NCBI RefSeq assembly: GCF_000758725.1
Contig: NZ_CP009428.1
Coordinates: 5,022,001 to 5,086,000, forward strand
Direction: 5' to 3'
Source: Paenibacillus odorifer
GTDB lineage: Bacteria > Bacillota > Bacilli > Paenibacillales > Paenibacillaceae
Length of the DNA: 64,000 bases
Shown here: one piece after another, positions 9,155 to 19,026 of the stretch
Layout: every line of letters begins with the position of its first letter
How positions within the stretch are numbered: the stretch's first letter is position 1
The notes under the pieces: model-generated
Told to the model about the DNA's origin: nothing
The model's input: only the letters and a program-made list of their open reading frames with translations
The model's database searches: none
Program-made: the position numbers and the translations under genes

Positions 9155-10057
9155 TCAACCCTTGACGGAACCAACAAGCATCCCCTGTACAAAATAACGC
9201 TGTACGAAAGGATAGATAACAAGTACCGGCAAGGTGGCAATCACAATTAAGGAATACTTCAGCAGCTCGGAAAGCTGTTGTTTCTCGACCAGTTTCCCCA
9301 CGTCCATAGCCCCACCAGCGCTGTTGTTCTGAATGATGATGCTTCGCAGGACAAGCTGTAAGGGGAACAAATCTGCTGATTTCAGATAAATCAACGCATC
9401 GAAATAGGCATTCCATTGACCTACCGCGTACATAAGCACCAACACTGCGAGAATCGGTTTGGATAACGGGAGTACCACGCTCCAGATGAATCTCATATCA
9501 CTACAGCCGTCGATTTCACTAGCTTCCAAAAGCTCCTCCGGAATCGAGGATTGAAAGAAGGAGCGGGCAATAATGACCTGCCAGACCCAAATGGCGTTCG
9601 GAATCAACAGCGCCCAGCGAGTGTCGATCAGATGCATCTCCTTCACAACCAAATAGGTGGGAATTAGCCCCCCACTGAAGATCATGGTGAAGGTAATGAT
9701 CATCATCAGTGTATTTCGTCCGAAAAAACCTTTTCGAGACAGTGGATAAGCAATCATAACCGTTAAAGTTATACTAATCAGCGTTCCCGCTGCGGTGTAG
9801 AAAATTGAGTTTCCATAACCAGTGATAATCTCAGGCGTATTCAGCAATACTTTAAAACCTTTGAAAGATATATCCACAGGCCAGAGCCAGACACGACCAG
9901 AGGTCACGGCTGCCGGACTACTGATTGAGCTGCTGATGATAAAAATAAGCGGATAAAGTACAGCGATTACCACAAGAGTGAGCACAATATAGATTGTGAT
10001 CAGGAACGCTTTGTCGCCGACGGATTCTTTAATCTTTTTTTGAACTGCTGCTGCCAT
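9155..10057 (-). CDS. Sugar ABC transporter permease (YtcP/LplC type)
   Basis: A 300-residue inner-membrane permease with about six hydrophobic segments. The EAA loop reads ELLEASEIDGCSDMRFIWSV, followed by PLSKPILAVL, and the C-terminus is the GMLVGSVKG typical of the YtcP group. AGGAAAGGAG precedes the ATG. It lies 15 bases after the other permease gene and 98 bases before the binding-protein gene, forming the membrane pore of one importer. The ATP-binding partner is encoded elsewhere. Confidence 0.92.
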   Translation of the reverse strand: MAAAVQKKIKESVGDKAFLITIYIVLTLVVIAVLYPLIFIISSSISSPAAVTSGRVWLWPVDISFKGFKVLLNTPEIITGYGNSIFYTAAGTLISITLTVMIAYPLSRKGFFGRNTLMMIITFTMIFSGGLIPTYLVVKEMHLIDTRWALLIPNAIWVWQVIIARSFFQSSIPEELLEASEIDGCSDMRFIWSVVLPLSKPILAVLVLMYAVGQWNAYFDALIYLKSADLFPLQLVLRSIIIQNNSAGGAMDVGKLVEKQQLSELLKYSLIVIATLPVLVIYPFVQRYFVQGMLVGSVKG

Positions 10058-10072
10058 AGATAAGCTCCTTTC

Positions 10073-11038
10073 CTACCAGATGCTATTCTTCGTGATTCTT
10101 TTCGCCAGACCGTTTACTGTAAATAAGAGAACCAGGTTGATGATGGAGTTGAACAGGCCCACCGCAGTTGCAAAGCTGTAATTGGCATTCAACAGACCGA
10201 CCCGGTAGACATAAGTGGCAATGATCTCAGAATTAACGAGGTTAAGCGGGTTCTGTAGCAGGTAGACTTTTTCAAAGCCGATCGCCATTACATTCCCTAC
10301 ATTCAGAATCAAAATGATAACAATAGTTGGCACAATCCCTGGCAAATCGACGTGACGGATTTTTTGAAACCGCGAGGCTCCATCAACTTTGGCAGCTTCA
10401 TAAAGTGTTGGATCTATCCCTGCAAGCGCTGCCAAATATACGACTGCACTGTAGCCCGCTGTCTGCCAAATATCAGACCACACATAAATCGAACGGAACA
10501 TGCCGGGTTCACCTAGGAAGTTAATAGAATCCAGTCCGAAGAAGTTGAGTGCAATGTTGGCAAAACCGAGCCGTGGGGCCAGAAATAGCATAACGATTGA
10601 CACCATGACAACCGTCGAGATGAAATAAGGAGCAAACGATACAAGCTGAACGAATTTCTTAAACCTTCCTCCCCGTACCTCATTAATCATGAGCGCAAGA
10701 ATAATCGGGATTGGAAAACCCGCCAGCAACTGATAGCCACTAAGCATAATAGTATTCTTGAGCAGCGTCCAAAACTGCGGATTCTCAAAGAAGAGCTGGA
10801 AGTTTTTAAATCCGACCCATGGACTTCCCCATATCCCTTTTATGACGTTATAGTCCTTAAAGGCTAGGACAGTGTTCAGCATCGGATAATACTTGAAGAT
10901 GATAAAAAACAGCAAAGGCGGAATCACAAGCAGATGTAACTGCCAGTGCTTTTTTATGCTTTTGCGAGCATTTTGTAAGAATGCGGGGCCTTTGCTTTTC
11001 GGCAACGACTTGCGATGTAATACTATTTCTTTCTCCAG
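10073..11038 (-). CDS. Sugar ABC transporter permease (LplB type)
   Basis: An inner-membrane permease of the LplB group: a PPLLFFIIFKYYPMLNTV first helix, then further helices and the EAA loop ATLYEAA-type sequence (PTLYEAAKVDGASRFQKIRH). A standard start exists only at TTG 11005, which has no ribosome binding site. Eleven codons upstream a CTG (11036-11038) stands 7 bases after AGGGGG, and the intervening codons read as a normal N-terminus (EKEIVLHRKS). The CTG is therefore proposed as start, giving 321 residues. It is the first gene of the importer operon, downstream of a cre site. Confidence 0.85.
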   Translation of the reverse strand: MEKEIVLHRKSLPKSKGPAFLQNARKSIKKHWQLHLLVIPPLLFFIIFKYYPMLNTVLAFKDYNVIKGIWGSPWVGFKNFQLFFENPQFWTLLKNTIMLSGYQLLAGFPIPIILALMINEVRGGRFKKFVQLVSFAPYFISTVVMVSIVMLFLAPRLGFANIALNFFGLDSINFLGEPGMFRSIYVWSDIWQTAGYSAVVYLAALAGIDPTLYEAAKVDGASRFQKIRHVDLPGIVPTIVIILILNVGNVMAIGFEKVYLLQNPLNLVNSEIIATYVYRVGLLNANYSFATAVGLFNSIINLVLLFTVNGLAKRITKNSIW

Positions 11039-11071
11039 AACAATTCCCCCTAAGCAGATGTCTGTGATTTT

Positions 11072-11085
11072 TGATAGCGCTTTCT
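11072..11085 (-). promoter_or_regulatory. cre site (CcpA) upstream of importer operon
   Basis: TGATAGCGCTTTCT is a near-consensus catabolite responsive element 34 bases upstream of the proposed permease start. The same 14 bases occur at 17823 before the GH27 gene. Confidence 0.7.
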
Positions 11086-11220
11086 ACGGATTGATCATAG
11101 ATGACTTTTATCTCCAAAAGAAAGGTACACTTGGGGACTTCAGCGTACAAATCGCCTTATCTGAGGAGCACAAAATAGCAGTAGAACAGCCATTTTTCCG
11201 AATTGCAGGGTTGAAATCAG

Positions 11221-11256
11221 AAAAAAGACTGCATCGTCCAAAGTGGACAGTGCAGC
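11221..11256 (-). terminator. Terminator after the membrane AraC regulator
   Basis: On the minus strand CTGCA-GTCC pairs with GGAC-TGCAG around a 5-base loop and is followed by TCTTTTTTCTG. It isolates the regulator from the importer operon. Confidence 0.7.
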
Positions 11257-11277
11257 CGTATGTTATGGCATATTTTT

Positions 11278-13565
11278 TTATTCATCCACAGATTGTCTAT
11301 AGGTACTCGGGGAGACACCCATCAACCTTTTAAATGCGCGTCTGAAGGAATGTGAACTGTTGTAGCCCACCCGCACGGCAATCTCATCCACCGTTAATCC
11401 ATTCTCTTTGAGCAGGATAATGGCTTGATCCATTCTGACTTTTATCAAATGGTCGGAGAAGTTGACACCCGTTACCTCTTTAAACAGCTGGGAAATGTAT
11501 TTTTCCGGCCGCTCCACCTGTTCCGCCACCCGGTAGAGGGTCAATTCCGTATCCGAATAGTTTTTTGCTGTGTAGTCCTTAATCTGCTTGATGATCTGAA
11601 TATGAATATCTTTCTTTTTATTCGCAATGAGTCCGCACAGCTCTTCCATAATGTCAAAAAATTCGTTCTGGATCGTCTCAAGCGACTCTGATGAGCCAAT
11701 GTCTATGACCCGCCGTTTGACACTCTCGATCTCTGAATATTCGGTAAATGCCTTTTGATCCAATAGCTTGAGAAAAGTCCCCTTCATTTCCCCGACAAGC
11801 TGGTGCTTCATTTCGATGGATAATTCTCGCTGCTCCATATTCTGGGCGATAATCGCACGCACAATCCGTTCGGCTTCTTCTAGCTCTCCGGCTCGAATCG
11901 TGCTGATTAACCGTTGCTCCGAATCCAGCGGATAATAATAAGTTGTATTCTCGATCTGAGCTTCACTACTCCAGATAATTCCTTTCTTATTCATGTAAAC
12001 TGCATATTCCAGCGCCTGCTTCGCTTGATCATACGAAAGGCTAACCTCCGTTACCTCTGTGAATAGATCCCCGAAGCCCGCCAGAATGGTAATGCGGTAC
12101 TCATTAAAGACATTTTGAGCGAGCTCCTCCATCGTCTGGGTGATATTCGCTGCTTCCTGTTCCTTGTCAGCTCCTTTTTCCCTAGAAAAGAACAGCGTTA
12201 CAACTTTATCAGAGCCCATATCCGTCATCAAGACATCCACGCCAAGATCAGCCAAGGTCTGTTTCAGCAGCAGCCGGGAAGCGCTCAGCTCGTTCAGAAT
12301 TTCAACACTGTCCATACCCGCATAACCGTTAATTTGAACAATTCCTACGTAGCCAGTATCCTGATTCATGCTGATATCCGCCTGCTTGGCTGCAGAGATA
12401 ATTTCATCCCGCGTCTTGAATTCACCGGCAATCAGCCGTTTCAGGAAGGCATCTCGGACCAGAGGAAGCTGGCGGTTAAGCTCGGACTCGAGCAGCTTAT
12501 TTTTTGTAATCATATCGGCAATATTTCCGCTCAAAAAGTCAAATTCATTCCTCTCCGAGGCTTCTTCTTTACCGAATTGCTCCTTCATGACGCTGAGCAT
12601 ACGATTGATTGGCCGCTGTTACGGTAAGCTAATATCAGTCCGGCAATCAAACCGATAATTAGAGTGCCTCCTGTAATTTGTATGGAGATTCTTTTGATCT
12701 TGTTAGCATTCTCCATCAAAATATCTTGAGGAATCCCGGTCTGATACACCCAGCCATTGGAATCGGAACGGGTAGTAACCACCAGATCATCCTTGTAGAA
12801 CTGACTGACCTTATTCTTATCAAAAGCTGGATCGTCGAGCATTTTGGCCATTTTCTGCTCATCGCTTCCTTGCAAAACAATCGTATTCCCTTTAGCGTCA
12901 CTAATATGCACCCAGCCCCCGTATCGCTCGGTCAGGCCTGAGAGCAAGCTGGAAATATTTTTTTCATCAATAATCACGACTGCGACAGCCGGCGAGGAAT
13001 CATTAAAGCTATCCAAGGGGAGTGACTGCATATAGGTAATAACCGAGGTTTGCATCCCCCTGCTGACAAAATCACTAAGTGGCTTGATCTCGCTGCGGTG
13101 GGTTGTCTCAAGCACTTCTTTTCTCCAATCCTGTAACGAAAGACCCTTATAGTTGAAATTAGAGTAGTAATGCTCCGGACGATAGGTCGAACCTGGGGTT
13201 AGGATAAGATTATAGTTAGCGAGGTAAATATAATAGTTTTGCAAAAAATCATTAGTCTGGCCGAAAGTCAAAACATTCCGCATCGTTTTCCAAATCCCAT
13301 ACACATTCGTCTCATTTTCACTTTCATTCATAAGAACATTTAGCTCCTGGTTGACCGCCAATTGCCTGGTAAAGCCTTCAACCTCCGCCATACGGCGCTC
13401 CAATATCTCCTGACTTTTCTGAAGCTGAGTGACTCCATTCTCAATCGAGATGGACTGTGTCACGGAGATTGAGGTTAGATAGGACATGTACCCGCCAATG
13501 CTGGGTATGACCAAAATGACCACATAAGAGATTAGAAATTTACGAAAGATATTGGAATATTTCAG
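11278..13565 (-). pseudogene. Frameshifted membrane-bound AraC-family regulator
   Basis: Two overlapping frames together give one regulator of about 760 residues. The upstream part (to about 12600) has an N-terminal helix, an extracellular sensor domain of Cache type and a second helix (ITGGTLIIGLIAGLILAY). The downstream part (from 12600) has a linker domain and a C-terminal AraC helix-turn-helix pair ending in GVSPSTYRQ. The frames join if one base is restored near 12613, giving PINRMLSVM. No ATG, GTG or TTG begins the full N-terminus; the frame with LKYSNIFRKFLISY is open up to CTG 13563-13565 and ACG just before it, downstream of GAGGGAGG. Intact homologues sit beside LplB/YtcP importers and activate them. 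It may be a true pseudogene or a sequence error. Confidence 0.75.
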
Positions 13566-13593
13566 CGTAGTTAGCCTCCCTCAATATGACATT

Positions 13594-13608
13594 TCGATAG
13601 CGCTATCA
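13594..13608 (-). promoter_or_regulatory. cre-like palindrome upstream of regulator
   Basis: TCGATAGCGCTATCA contains the perfect dyad GATAGCGCTATC. It lies just upstream of GAGGGAGG and the regulator start, suggesting CcpA control of the regulator gene. Confidence 0.55.
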
Positions 13609-13803
13609 TTACCATAGATTAAAACATTTTGCTTCATAGTCAAGGGTTCGAACTCACTTCACCCTCCTGCACCTCTTCAGAAATGGAAAAAAAACAGCGA
13701 TCTACGCCGTTATCACTGCCTTTTATCGGCAATTCCGATATTTTATCTATAGTGCGTCAGCTGTTTCGATGTGTGACCCTTACATGGCCCTCCTGTCATT
13801 TAG

Positions 13804-13830
13804 AAAAAAGGGGCCAATAACGGCCCCCTT
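13804..13830 (-). terminator. Terminator after GH27 gene
   Basis: On the minus strand GGGGGCC, a 6-base loop and GGCCCC run into TTTTTT. It lies about 25 bases after the GH27 stop codon. Confidence 0.9.
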
Positions 13831-13852
13831 CATCATTGCTTTGGCTAGACAA

Positions 13853-16800
13853 TCAGTTCTTCTTCTGATCTCTGGCCTCTGATCCAGATGTAAAGACATG
13901 ATCCGTCGAAGCTTCTTCAATGTCGCCGAAGGCCCAATGTGTTGCCGGAACATCTGCCCACTGTGGATTCGTTACATTGATTAGGGGACCTCTGCCTAAA
14001 GCTCTATTCATAGCCACAACAGCTTCGGCACGAGTAAGCTTGGCATTAGGACGGAAAGTCCCGTCATTATAACCAGTGAAAATGCCAGTACCTTGGGCTT
14101 GCAAAATCGCCGCCTGTGCCCAATGTCCATTGATGTCAGAGAAACCGGAACCCTTCTGCGTCGAATCCGTTCTAAGCAGGGTCACCAGAGTGGCCATTTC
14201 TGCACGCGTCAACATTTGATTAGGCTTAAAGGTGCCATCGCTGTAACCCTTTATTAGTCCCATCTTCGCTACTTTAGTTATGGCATCAGCACCCCAGTAA
14301 CCAGAAGGCACATCACTGAACACGACACCTGCTCCAGTAGCCCCCTTCTCAGAAACATTGGCAAGAATCGTTGCCATCTCAGCACGCGTAATTTCGTGCT
14401 CCGGCTGGAAGAACCCACCCGGATAACCTTTGATATATGCTGTATGACGGATCGTATTAGACTCGCCATTCCCTGCAGATCCATCCTCGTTTCCAGTTGC
14501 CGGAGTTGGCGTCGGAGTCAAGGCAGGTGTGGAAGAAGGCTTAGCTGGAATGTACGAGCCACCCGAATCCGTTGATGTTAGTGTTGATGTTGGTGTCGGA
14601 CTTGGCGTTGGTGTCGGTGTCGGACTTGGCGTTGGTGTTGGAGATACAGCAGGACTCGTTGAAACTGTGAATTTCAATTGATCCGTCAGCATGAAATCAC
14701 CAGATTTCTTCACAGCTTTAAGCGTGTGTATCCCGCCTTCCAATCCCGAAATACTATAAATTTCCTGACGGCTCAGGCGGCTCTGACTATACGCATTCAC
14801 GGTTTGGACCCGTTGTCCATCCACATAAATATCCATATCACCTTGCTCTGGACCAATAGGTGTAATCAGGCTGATTCCGTTACCCTTGAAGGTATATTCA
14901 AAGGAATCACCGTCCACTGATGTAGAGTGAACATCATTAAGATAATCTCCCCCTACAGTAAACTTAAGGTTCAGCGTGCCCACTGGCTGTGCAGCAAGAT
15001 AAGATTTATTCAGTGTAACACGGTTACCTGCTACTGAATAATCAGTCCCCAGAACCAGATCATATGATCCGTTAGTAATGCCGGCAAAGCTTTCCGCTTG
15101 CTGCAGTAATGTCACCTCAATATCTTCCTGAGCGGAAGCAGCTTTATCAAAGCTGGCAGCGATCGGATTAATCATATTCGGAATTTCTACCTTGAACATA
15201 TCAAGAAGCATAAATCTGCCTGATTTCTTCACAACCTTGAGCGTGTGCATACCATCCGGTAAGCCAGAAATGCTGTAAAGGTTCTGAAGTGACATTTGTC
15301 CATGATGATAGGCACTGACTGTTTCCTTAAATTGATCGTCAACATAAATATCCATATCACCCTGTGACTCATCTACCTCTGTGAACAGCTGAATCCCCGT
15401 TCCTCTGAAGGTATATTCAAAAGAATCACCATTCTGCTCCGTATATTGCACATCGTCTTTATAGTCGCCCAATCCTCTGCCACTGCTGCGGTTCCAAGTG
15501 CCATTGTACTTAACTGTCGAATCATCGTTATTAATCATCACATAACGAATGCCTGTAGAATCGCTAATTTGTATCGACAGGGTCTGTGGATCACCAGCGT
15601 TAAAAATGAAAATCAAGTCGGTTGTGCCTGCCGGCTGCTGCGCAAGGTATTGCTTATGGATGGTCAATTTGTCATTCGTCACCGTAAAATCGTCTTCCGA
15701 AAGTGCCTCGCCATTATTTTCAATACAGCTCAGTGTATTACCATTCAAATTCAGGGTGACAGTAACATCCTCTTGTTGTTCTGTTGCTTGGTCGAATCTA
15801 GCAGATGTCGGAGTAATGGTACTATTCTGTCCTCCTGCTGGAGTTTCTGTAGTCACCTTAAACGCGTCAAGCAGCATAAAATCACCTGAGCTTTTGACCA
15901 CTTTAAGTGTGTGAGAGCCGTTAGCAAGTCCCGAGACACTGTACAGATTTTGCTGTACCTCTCTTGATCCCGTTTTATAAGCACTAACGGTCTGTGCAGC
16001 CTCATGGTCCAGCGTAATAATCATATCTCCCTGAGATTCATGCTTTTCGGTCAGCAGGTCAATGCCAGTGCCCGTAAAGGTGTACTCAAAGGAATCACCG
16101 TTCTTCTCGGCATAATGCACATCGTCTTTATAATCACCCAATCCTCTAGATGAGCTTACCTGCCATGCGCCATTATATTTAATGCCGCTGTCATTATCAT
16201 TAATGTATACTACATTAGTGACCGTTGCCTTGTTCGCAGCAGACGAATTCTCAGACGGGTCAGTCCCATAGTTCGTAACATCCGATTGTGAAGCCATCGA
16301 CGGAGCAGACGAGGAATCCTTGATCGTAATGCTCAAATCTTGCTTTCCTTCTAGCAGCTCTTTGCCACCATTTCGCTTCCAATCCCCGCTGTAGCGCATA
16401 CCTGTATCATCATCATTGACTGTAGAGGTGCCACCTAATGCTGTAACTTTAAGCATCCGCGACGCATGAGGTTCAAGTATCCCTCCGCTAAATTCCTTCT
16501 CAAAGTCTCCCAGCTCAGTGTGACTCCATAAATCGCGAACGGAAGCCGGGCCCTCAAGGCCGAGATCACTCCATTTGACTTTCACCTCCGCACTCCGACT
16601 GCCCAAATTGAACAGAGCTACGCTGTAAGTGCCATCTCCATTATTGGCATACCAAACCTGCTGCTGGGTATCCATAGATACCGGATGGCCTGGACGTCCT
16701 GCCTGATTTACGGCAATTACCTCATCATTGGTAAGCAGTTCTAGACCATAGCTGTCCAGCCTAGTCATGTCATTACCTGTATACAATGGCACGGAAGAGA

Positions 16801-17782
16801 TTGACCAGAATGTCATCGCGGATTTCCGCTCGTCTTTGGTCAGACCATCCATAGATCCGTTACCAACGTTCAGAGAATCAAAATCATTCCAGCCACCAGG
16901 ACCTGCATCCCTCCACCAAAGTGCTGCTTTGGGGAACAAGCGGGAAATACTCGGCCAGGCTGTCAGCCCACTGCCATCGTAAGCTTCAACATCCCAGTCA
17001 ATTCGCCAACCGTTGGCATACTTTTTCCAGAAATCCACGTAATTGTGATCGAGCGCCCAGGACAGCTCAAACCAGATGTTATTTCTGTCAAAAGCCTTAG
17101 ACCATGCCTCTACATCGCCGCGCGCATCACGGCTCAAGTTGTCAATCCCCGAGCCAGGAGTCACGCTGTCAAATTTGACGAAATCAATGCCCCACTCGCC
17201 AATCATATCCGCAATAGAATCCACATACTTCTGGGCACATGGATTCGTGAAATCAATTTTATAAGTGTAGGAATTCCAATAATCCATAATGGTAAGCGGT
17301 TTGGCTGTAATGTCCTGTATACGGCATTGGCCACCCGTTCCGTAAATCTCTAGATTCTGATTATAGGCATCGATGGATACCCCCGGAATCATATAGATTC
17401 CAATTCTCTGTCCATTATTATGAACATAGTCGATGACCTCTTGAAATCCGTTAGGATATAAGGTCTCACTTGGAATCGGTCTGCCGTATTCATCCATGCT
17501 GCCATTCCAGCCCGCATCAATATTGATGTATTCATACCCATGGGCTTGCAAATTCTCATGCATAACATCCGATTGTTTTTTGATGCTTTCGGCCGAGGTC
17601 CAGTTGCCTGCACCGTCGTACACCTGCATGCTGTAACTGCTCCAGCCCATATAGGGCTTTTGCGCCATACTCTTCTCAGCTGCTAGTGCCACATTGCCCT
17701 TCGTTCCTGTGAAACCGAACTGCGCTGCTGCAATTATAAATACCAACAGGCTCATTCCCAGCTTTTTTCCCATTCGCTTCAA
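13853..17782 (-). CDS. Secreted SLH-anchored GH27 alpha-galactosidase with repeated modules
   Basis: A 1309-residue surface enzyme. Residues 1-35 are a signal peptide (LLVFIIAAAQFGF...ALAA). A GH27 barrel follows (MGWSSYSM at 45, nucleophile Asp205 in FVKFDS, likely acid/base Asp264 in RIDWDVE), with a beta domain to about 450. Next come a half copy of a carbohydrate-binding-like module (455-490), a full copy (524-645), an X2-like Ig domain (655-740), a second full copy (745-866), a second X2 (868-945) and a C-terminal half copy (946-1040). A Pro-Thr-Ser linker leads to SLH repeats (1110-1300). SLH domains bind pyruvylated cell-wall polymer, holding the enzyme outside the cell, where it would release galactose or debranch polysaccharide for the importer. 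The start is TTG with AAGGA close upstream; a cre site lies further up. Confidence 0.92.
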   Translation of the reverse strand: MKRMGKKLGMSLLVFIIAAAQFGFTGTKGNVALAAEKSMAQKPYMGWSSYSMQVYDGAGNWTSAESIKKQSDVMHENLQAHGYEYINIDAGWNGSMDEYGRPIPSETLYPNGFQEVIDYVHNNGQRIGIYMIPGVSIDAYNQNLEIYGTGGQCRIQDITAKPLTIMDYWNSYTYKIDFTNPCAQKYVDSIADMIGEWGIDFVKFDSVTPGSGIDNLSRDARGDVEAWSKAFDRNNIWFELSWALDHNYVDFWKKYANGWRIDWDVEAYDGSGLTAWPSISRLFPKAALWWRDAGPGGWNDFDSLNVGNGSMDGLTKDERKSAMTFWSISSVPLYTGNDMTRLDSYGLELLTNDEVIAVNQAGRPGHPVSMDTQQQVWYANNGDGTYSVALFNLGSRSAEVKVKWSDLGLEGPASVRDLWSHTELGDFEKEFSGGILEPHASRMLKVTALGGTSTVNDDDTGMRYSGDWKRNGGKELLEGKQDLSITIKDSSSAPSMASQSDVTNYGTDPSENSSAANKATVTNVVYINDNDSGIKYNGAWQVSSSRGLGDYKDDVHYAEKNGDSFEYTFTGTGIDLLTEKHESQGDMIITLDHEAAQTVSAYKTGSREVQQNLYSVSGLANGSHTLKVVKSSGDFMLLDAFKVTTETPAGGQNSTITPTSARFDQATEQQEDVTVTLNLNGNTLSCIENNGEALSEDDFTVTNDKLTIHKQYLAQQPAGTTDLIFIFNAGDPQTLSIQISDSTGIRYVMINNDDSTVKYNGTWNRSSGRGLGDYKDDVQYTEQNGDSFEYTFRGTGIQLFTEVDESQGDMDIYVDDQFKETVSAYHHGQMSLQNLYSISGLPDGMHTLKVVKKSGRFMLLDMFKVEIPNMINPIAASFDKAASAQEDIEVTLLQQAESFAGITNGSYDLVLGTDYSVAGNRVTLNKSYLAAQPVGTLNLKFTVGGDYLNDVHSTSVDGDSFEYTFKGNGISLITPIGPEQGDMDIYVDGQRVQTVNAYSQSRLSRQEIYSISGLEGGIHTLKAVKKSGDFMLTDQLKFTVSTSPAVSPTPTPSPTPTPTPSPTPTSTLTSTDSGGSYIPAKPSSTPALTPTPTPATGNEDGSAGNGESNTIRHTAYIKGYPGGFFQPEHEITRAEMATILANVSEKGATGAGVVFSDVPSGYWGADAITKVAKMGLIKGYSDGTFKPNQMLTRAEMATLVTLLRTDSTQKGSGFSDINGHWAQAAILQAQGTGIFTGYNDGTFRPNAKLTRAEAVVAMNRALGRGPLINVTNPQWADVPATHWAFGDIEEASTDHVFTSGSEARDQKKN

Positions 17783-18138
17783 ATCATCCTTACCCCCTCA
17801 TAAAATGTGGTTAAAATTTATTTGATAGCGCTTTCTTTACGGGATGATCATAAAGGAAGAACGAGTTCCACGATAGGTACATTTCCGCATTTTACGTACA
17901 AATAACCCAAAAACAAGGGGACAAATGAACAACAGAACAAACATTATTCCTCCAACAATAGAAACTTAAGGAAGATAATATGGGCTGGATCTATTTTGAA
18001 AATTATTAATAAAGACCCTTTTAACCTTATGTAACGTGATGGAAATCACATGATTTAATGTAAAATAAATGAATAATTTAGAAATGAAATACAATTATCT
18101 TAATCGATGCATGATATGCTCTAGAAAGGGAGATAGGA
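17783..18138. other. Divergent intergenic region
   Basis: 356 AT-rich bases between the GH27 gene and a divergent orphan gene. A cre site lies at 17823-17836. I see no open reading frame with a ribosome binding site, no strong hairpin and no full-consensus promoter. Confidence 0.6.
17823..17836 (-). promoter_or_regulatory. cre site (CcpA) upstream of GH27 gene
   Basis: TGATAGCGCTTTCT lies 41 bases upstream of the GH27 start codon and is identical to the site at 11072. Confidence 0.7.
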
Positions 18139-18981
18139 TTGAAGTTGGATTTGGAAGGGTTGAATGTGGATTCCTTGATTCAGATGCTTAAGGCATCATT
18201 TTCATTTGAAAATTGGGATGCCATGATTGAAATTGCAGACAAGCTACATGAACAAATTTCCGTCATATATGAAAACAATAGTAACCTCATAAGAGGTCCT
18301 AAACTGAAACGGAGTATCCCCTATTATTTTGGATATAGCTCATGCGCAAAAGGTATAGCACTACAAAAATCCGGTAAGTTTGACGAGGCAAAAATATGTA
18401 TTCAGAAGTATGCTGACCTGGGCTGGATAGTAGGTTTAGATGAAGAGGGTATTAATGAAGTCGAATATTACCGCAATATAGCAAAAGCCAATTCATACGT
18501 TATCGATCTGTTGGAAGGCAAAATGGGAGTCCTACATAAATACGTTGAGTTTATTAGAAAAAGTGATGATGAAGAGTTATTGCCGGGACTCATTACAATC
18601 TTAGAATCTTCGATAATACATGATTATTCCGTTGATTGGATTCTGAAGGAATTCAAAATCAATGTTGATGACATAGGAGAACATGAGACTATTGTGAATA
18701 TCAGATACCATGAGGATTACATTTATCTGCTGGCGATGTATTACTATAAACAAGAGAATATGTACGATACAATCAACACTATTCTAGAAATCTTATTATT
18801 AAGCATCAAGCTAGACGATGATACAGGCTTCAAAAAATCAGCAGCGCTCTTTGAACTCCTTAGAGACCACGCCGATCAATCACAACTCAAAGTACATCAC
18901 AATATCATGAAAACAATAATCGAAAAAGAGTTTACTAGGTCCTTCAGCTCGCGAATCGAGTTCAGCAATTTACACAGTTAA
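18139..18981 (+). CDS. TPR-like helical protein of unknown function
   Basis: A 280-residue, mostly helical, acidic protein. It contains short tetratricopeptide-like pairs such as YYFGYSSCAKGIALQKSGKFDEAK and repeated Tyr-rich helices. No helix-turn-helix, signal peptide or membrane segment is seen. It resembles the C-terminal sensor half of Rap/NprR-type or phage-type regulators without the DNA-binding half, so a protein or peptide partner is likely; this is inference. The start is TTG with AAAGGGAG seven bases upstream. It stands alone, in contrast to the surrounding minus-strand genes, and is followed at once by the 51-bp repeat array. I do not recognise a named family. Confidence 0.7.
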   Translation: MKLDLEGLNVDSLIQMLKASFSFENWDAMIEIADKLHEQISVIYENNSNLIRGPKLKRSIPYYFGYSSCAKGIALQKSGKFDEAKICIQKYADLGWIVGLDEEGINEVEYYRNIAKANSYVIDLLEGKMGVLHKYVEFIRKSDDEELLPGLITILESSIIHDYSVDWILKEFKINVDDIGEHETIVNIRYHEDYIYLLAMYYYKQENMYDTINTILEILLLSIKLDDDTGFKKSAALFELLRDHADQSQLKVHHNIMKTIIEKEFTRSFSSRIEFSNLHS

Positions 18982-19026
18982 CGATCACGGAGGTCGTCGT
19001 TGATTGGATTATAAAGTTGGCTATAA

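Noticed and set aside
9063..9416. A 117-codon minus-strand frame
   Set aside because: It overlaps the YtcP-type permease gene in another frame, and its sequence shows no domain; it is a shadow.
11278..13523. Two separate genes, a membrane sensor and an AraC regulator
   Set aside because: The frames overlap by 16 bases, and together they rebuild one known regulator layout once a base is restored.
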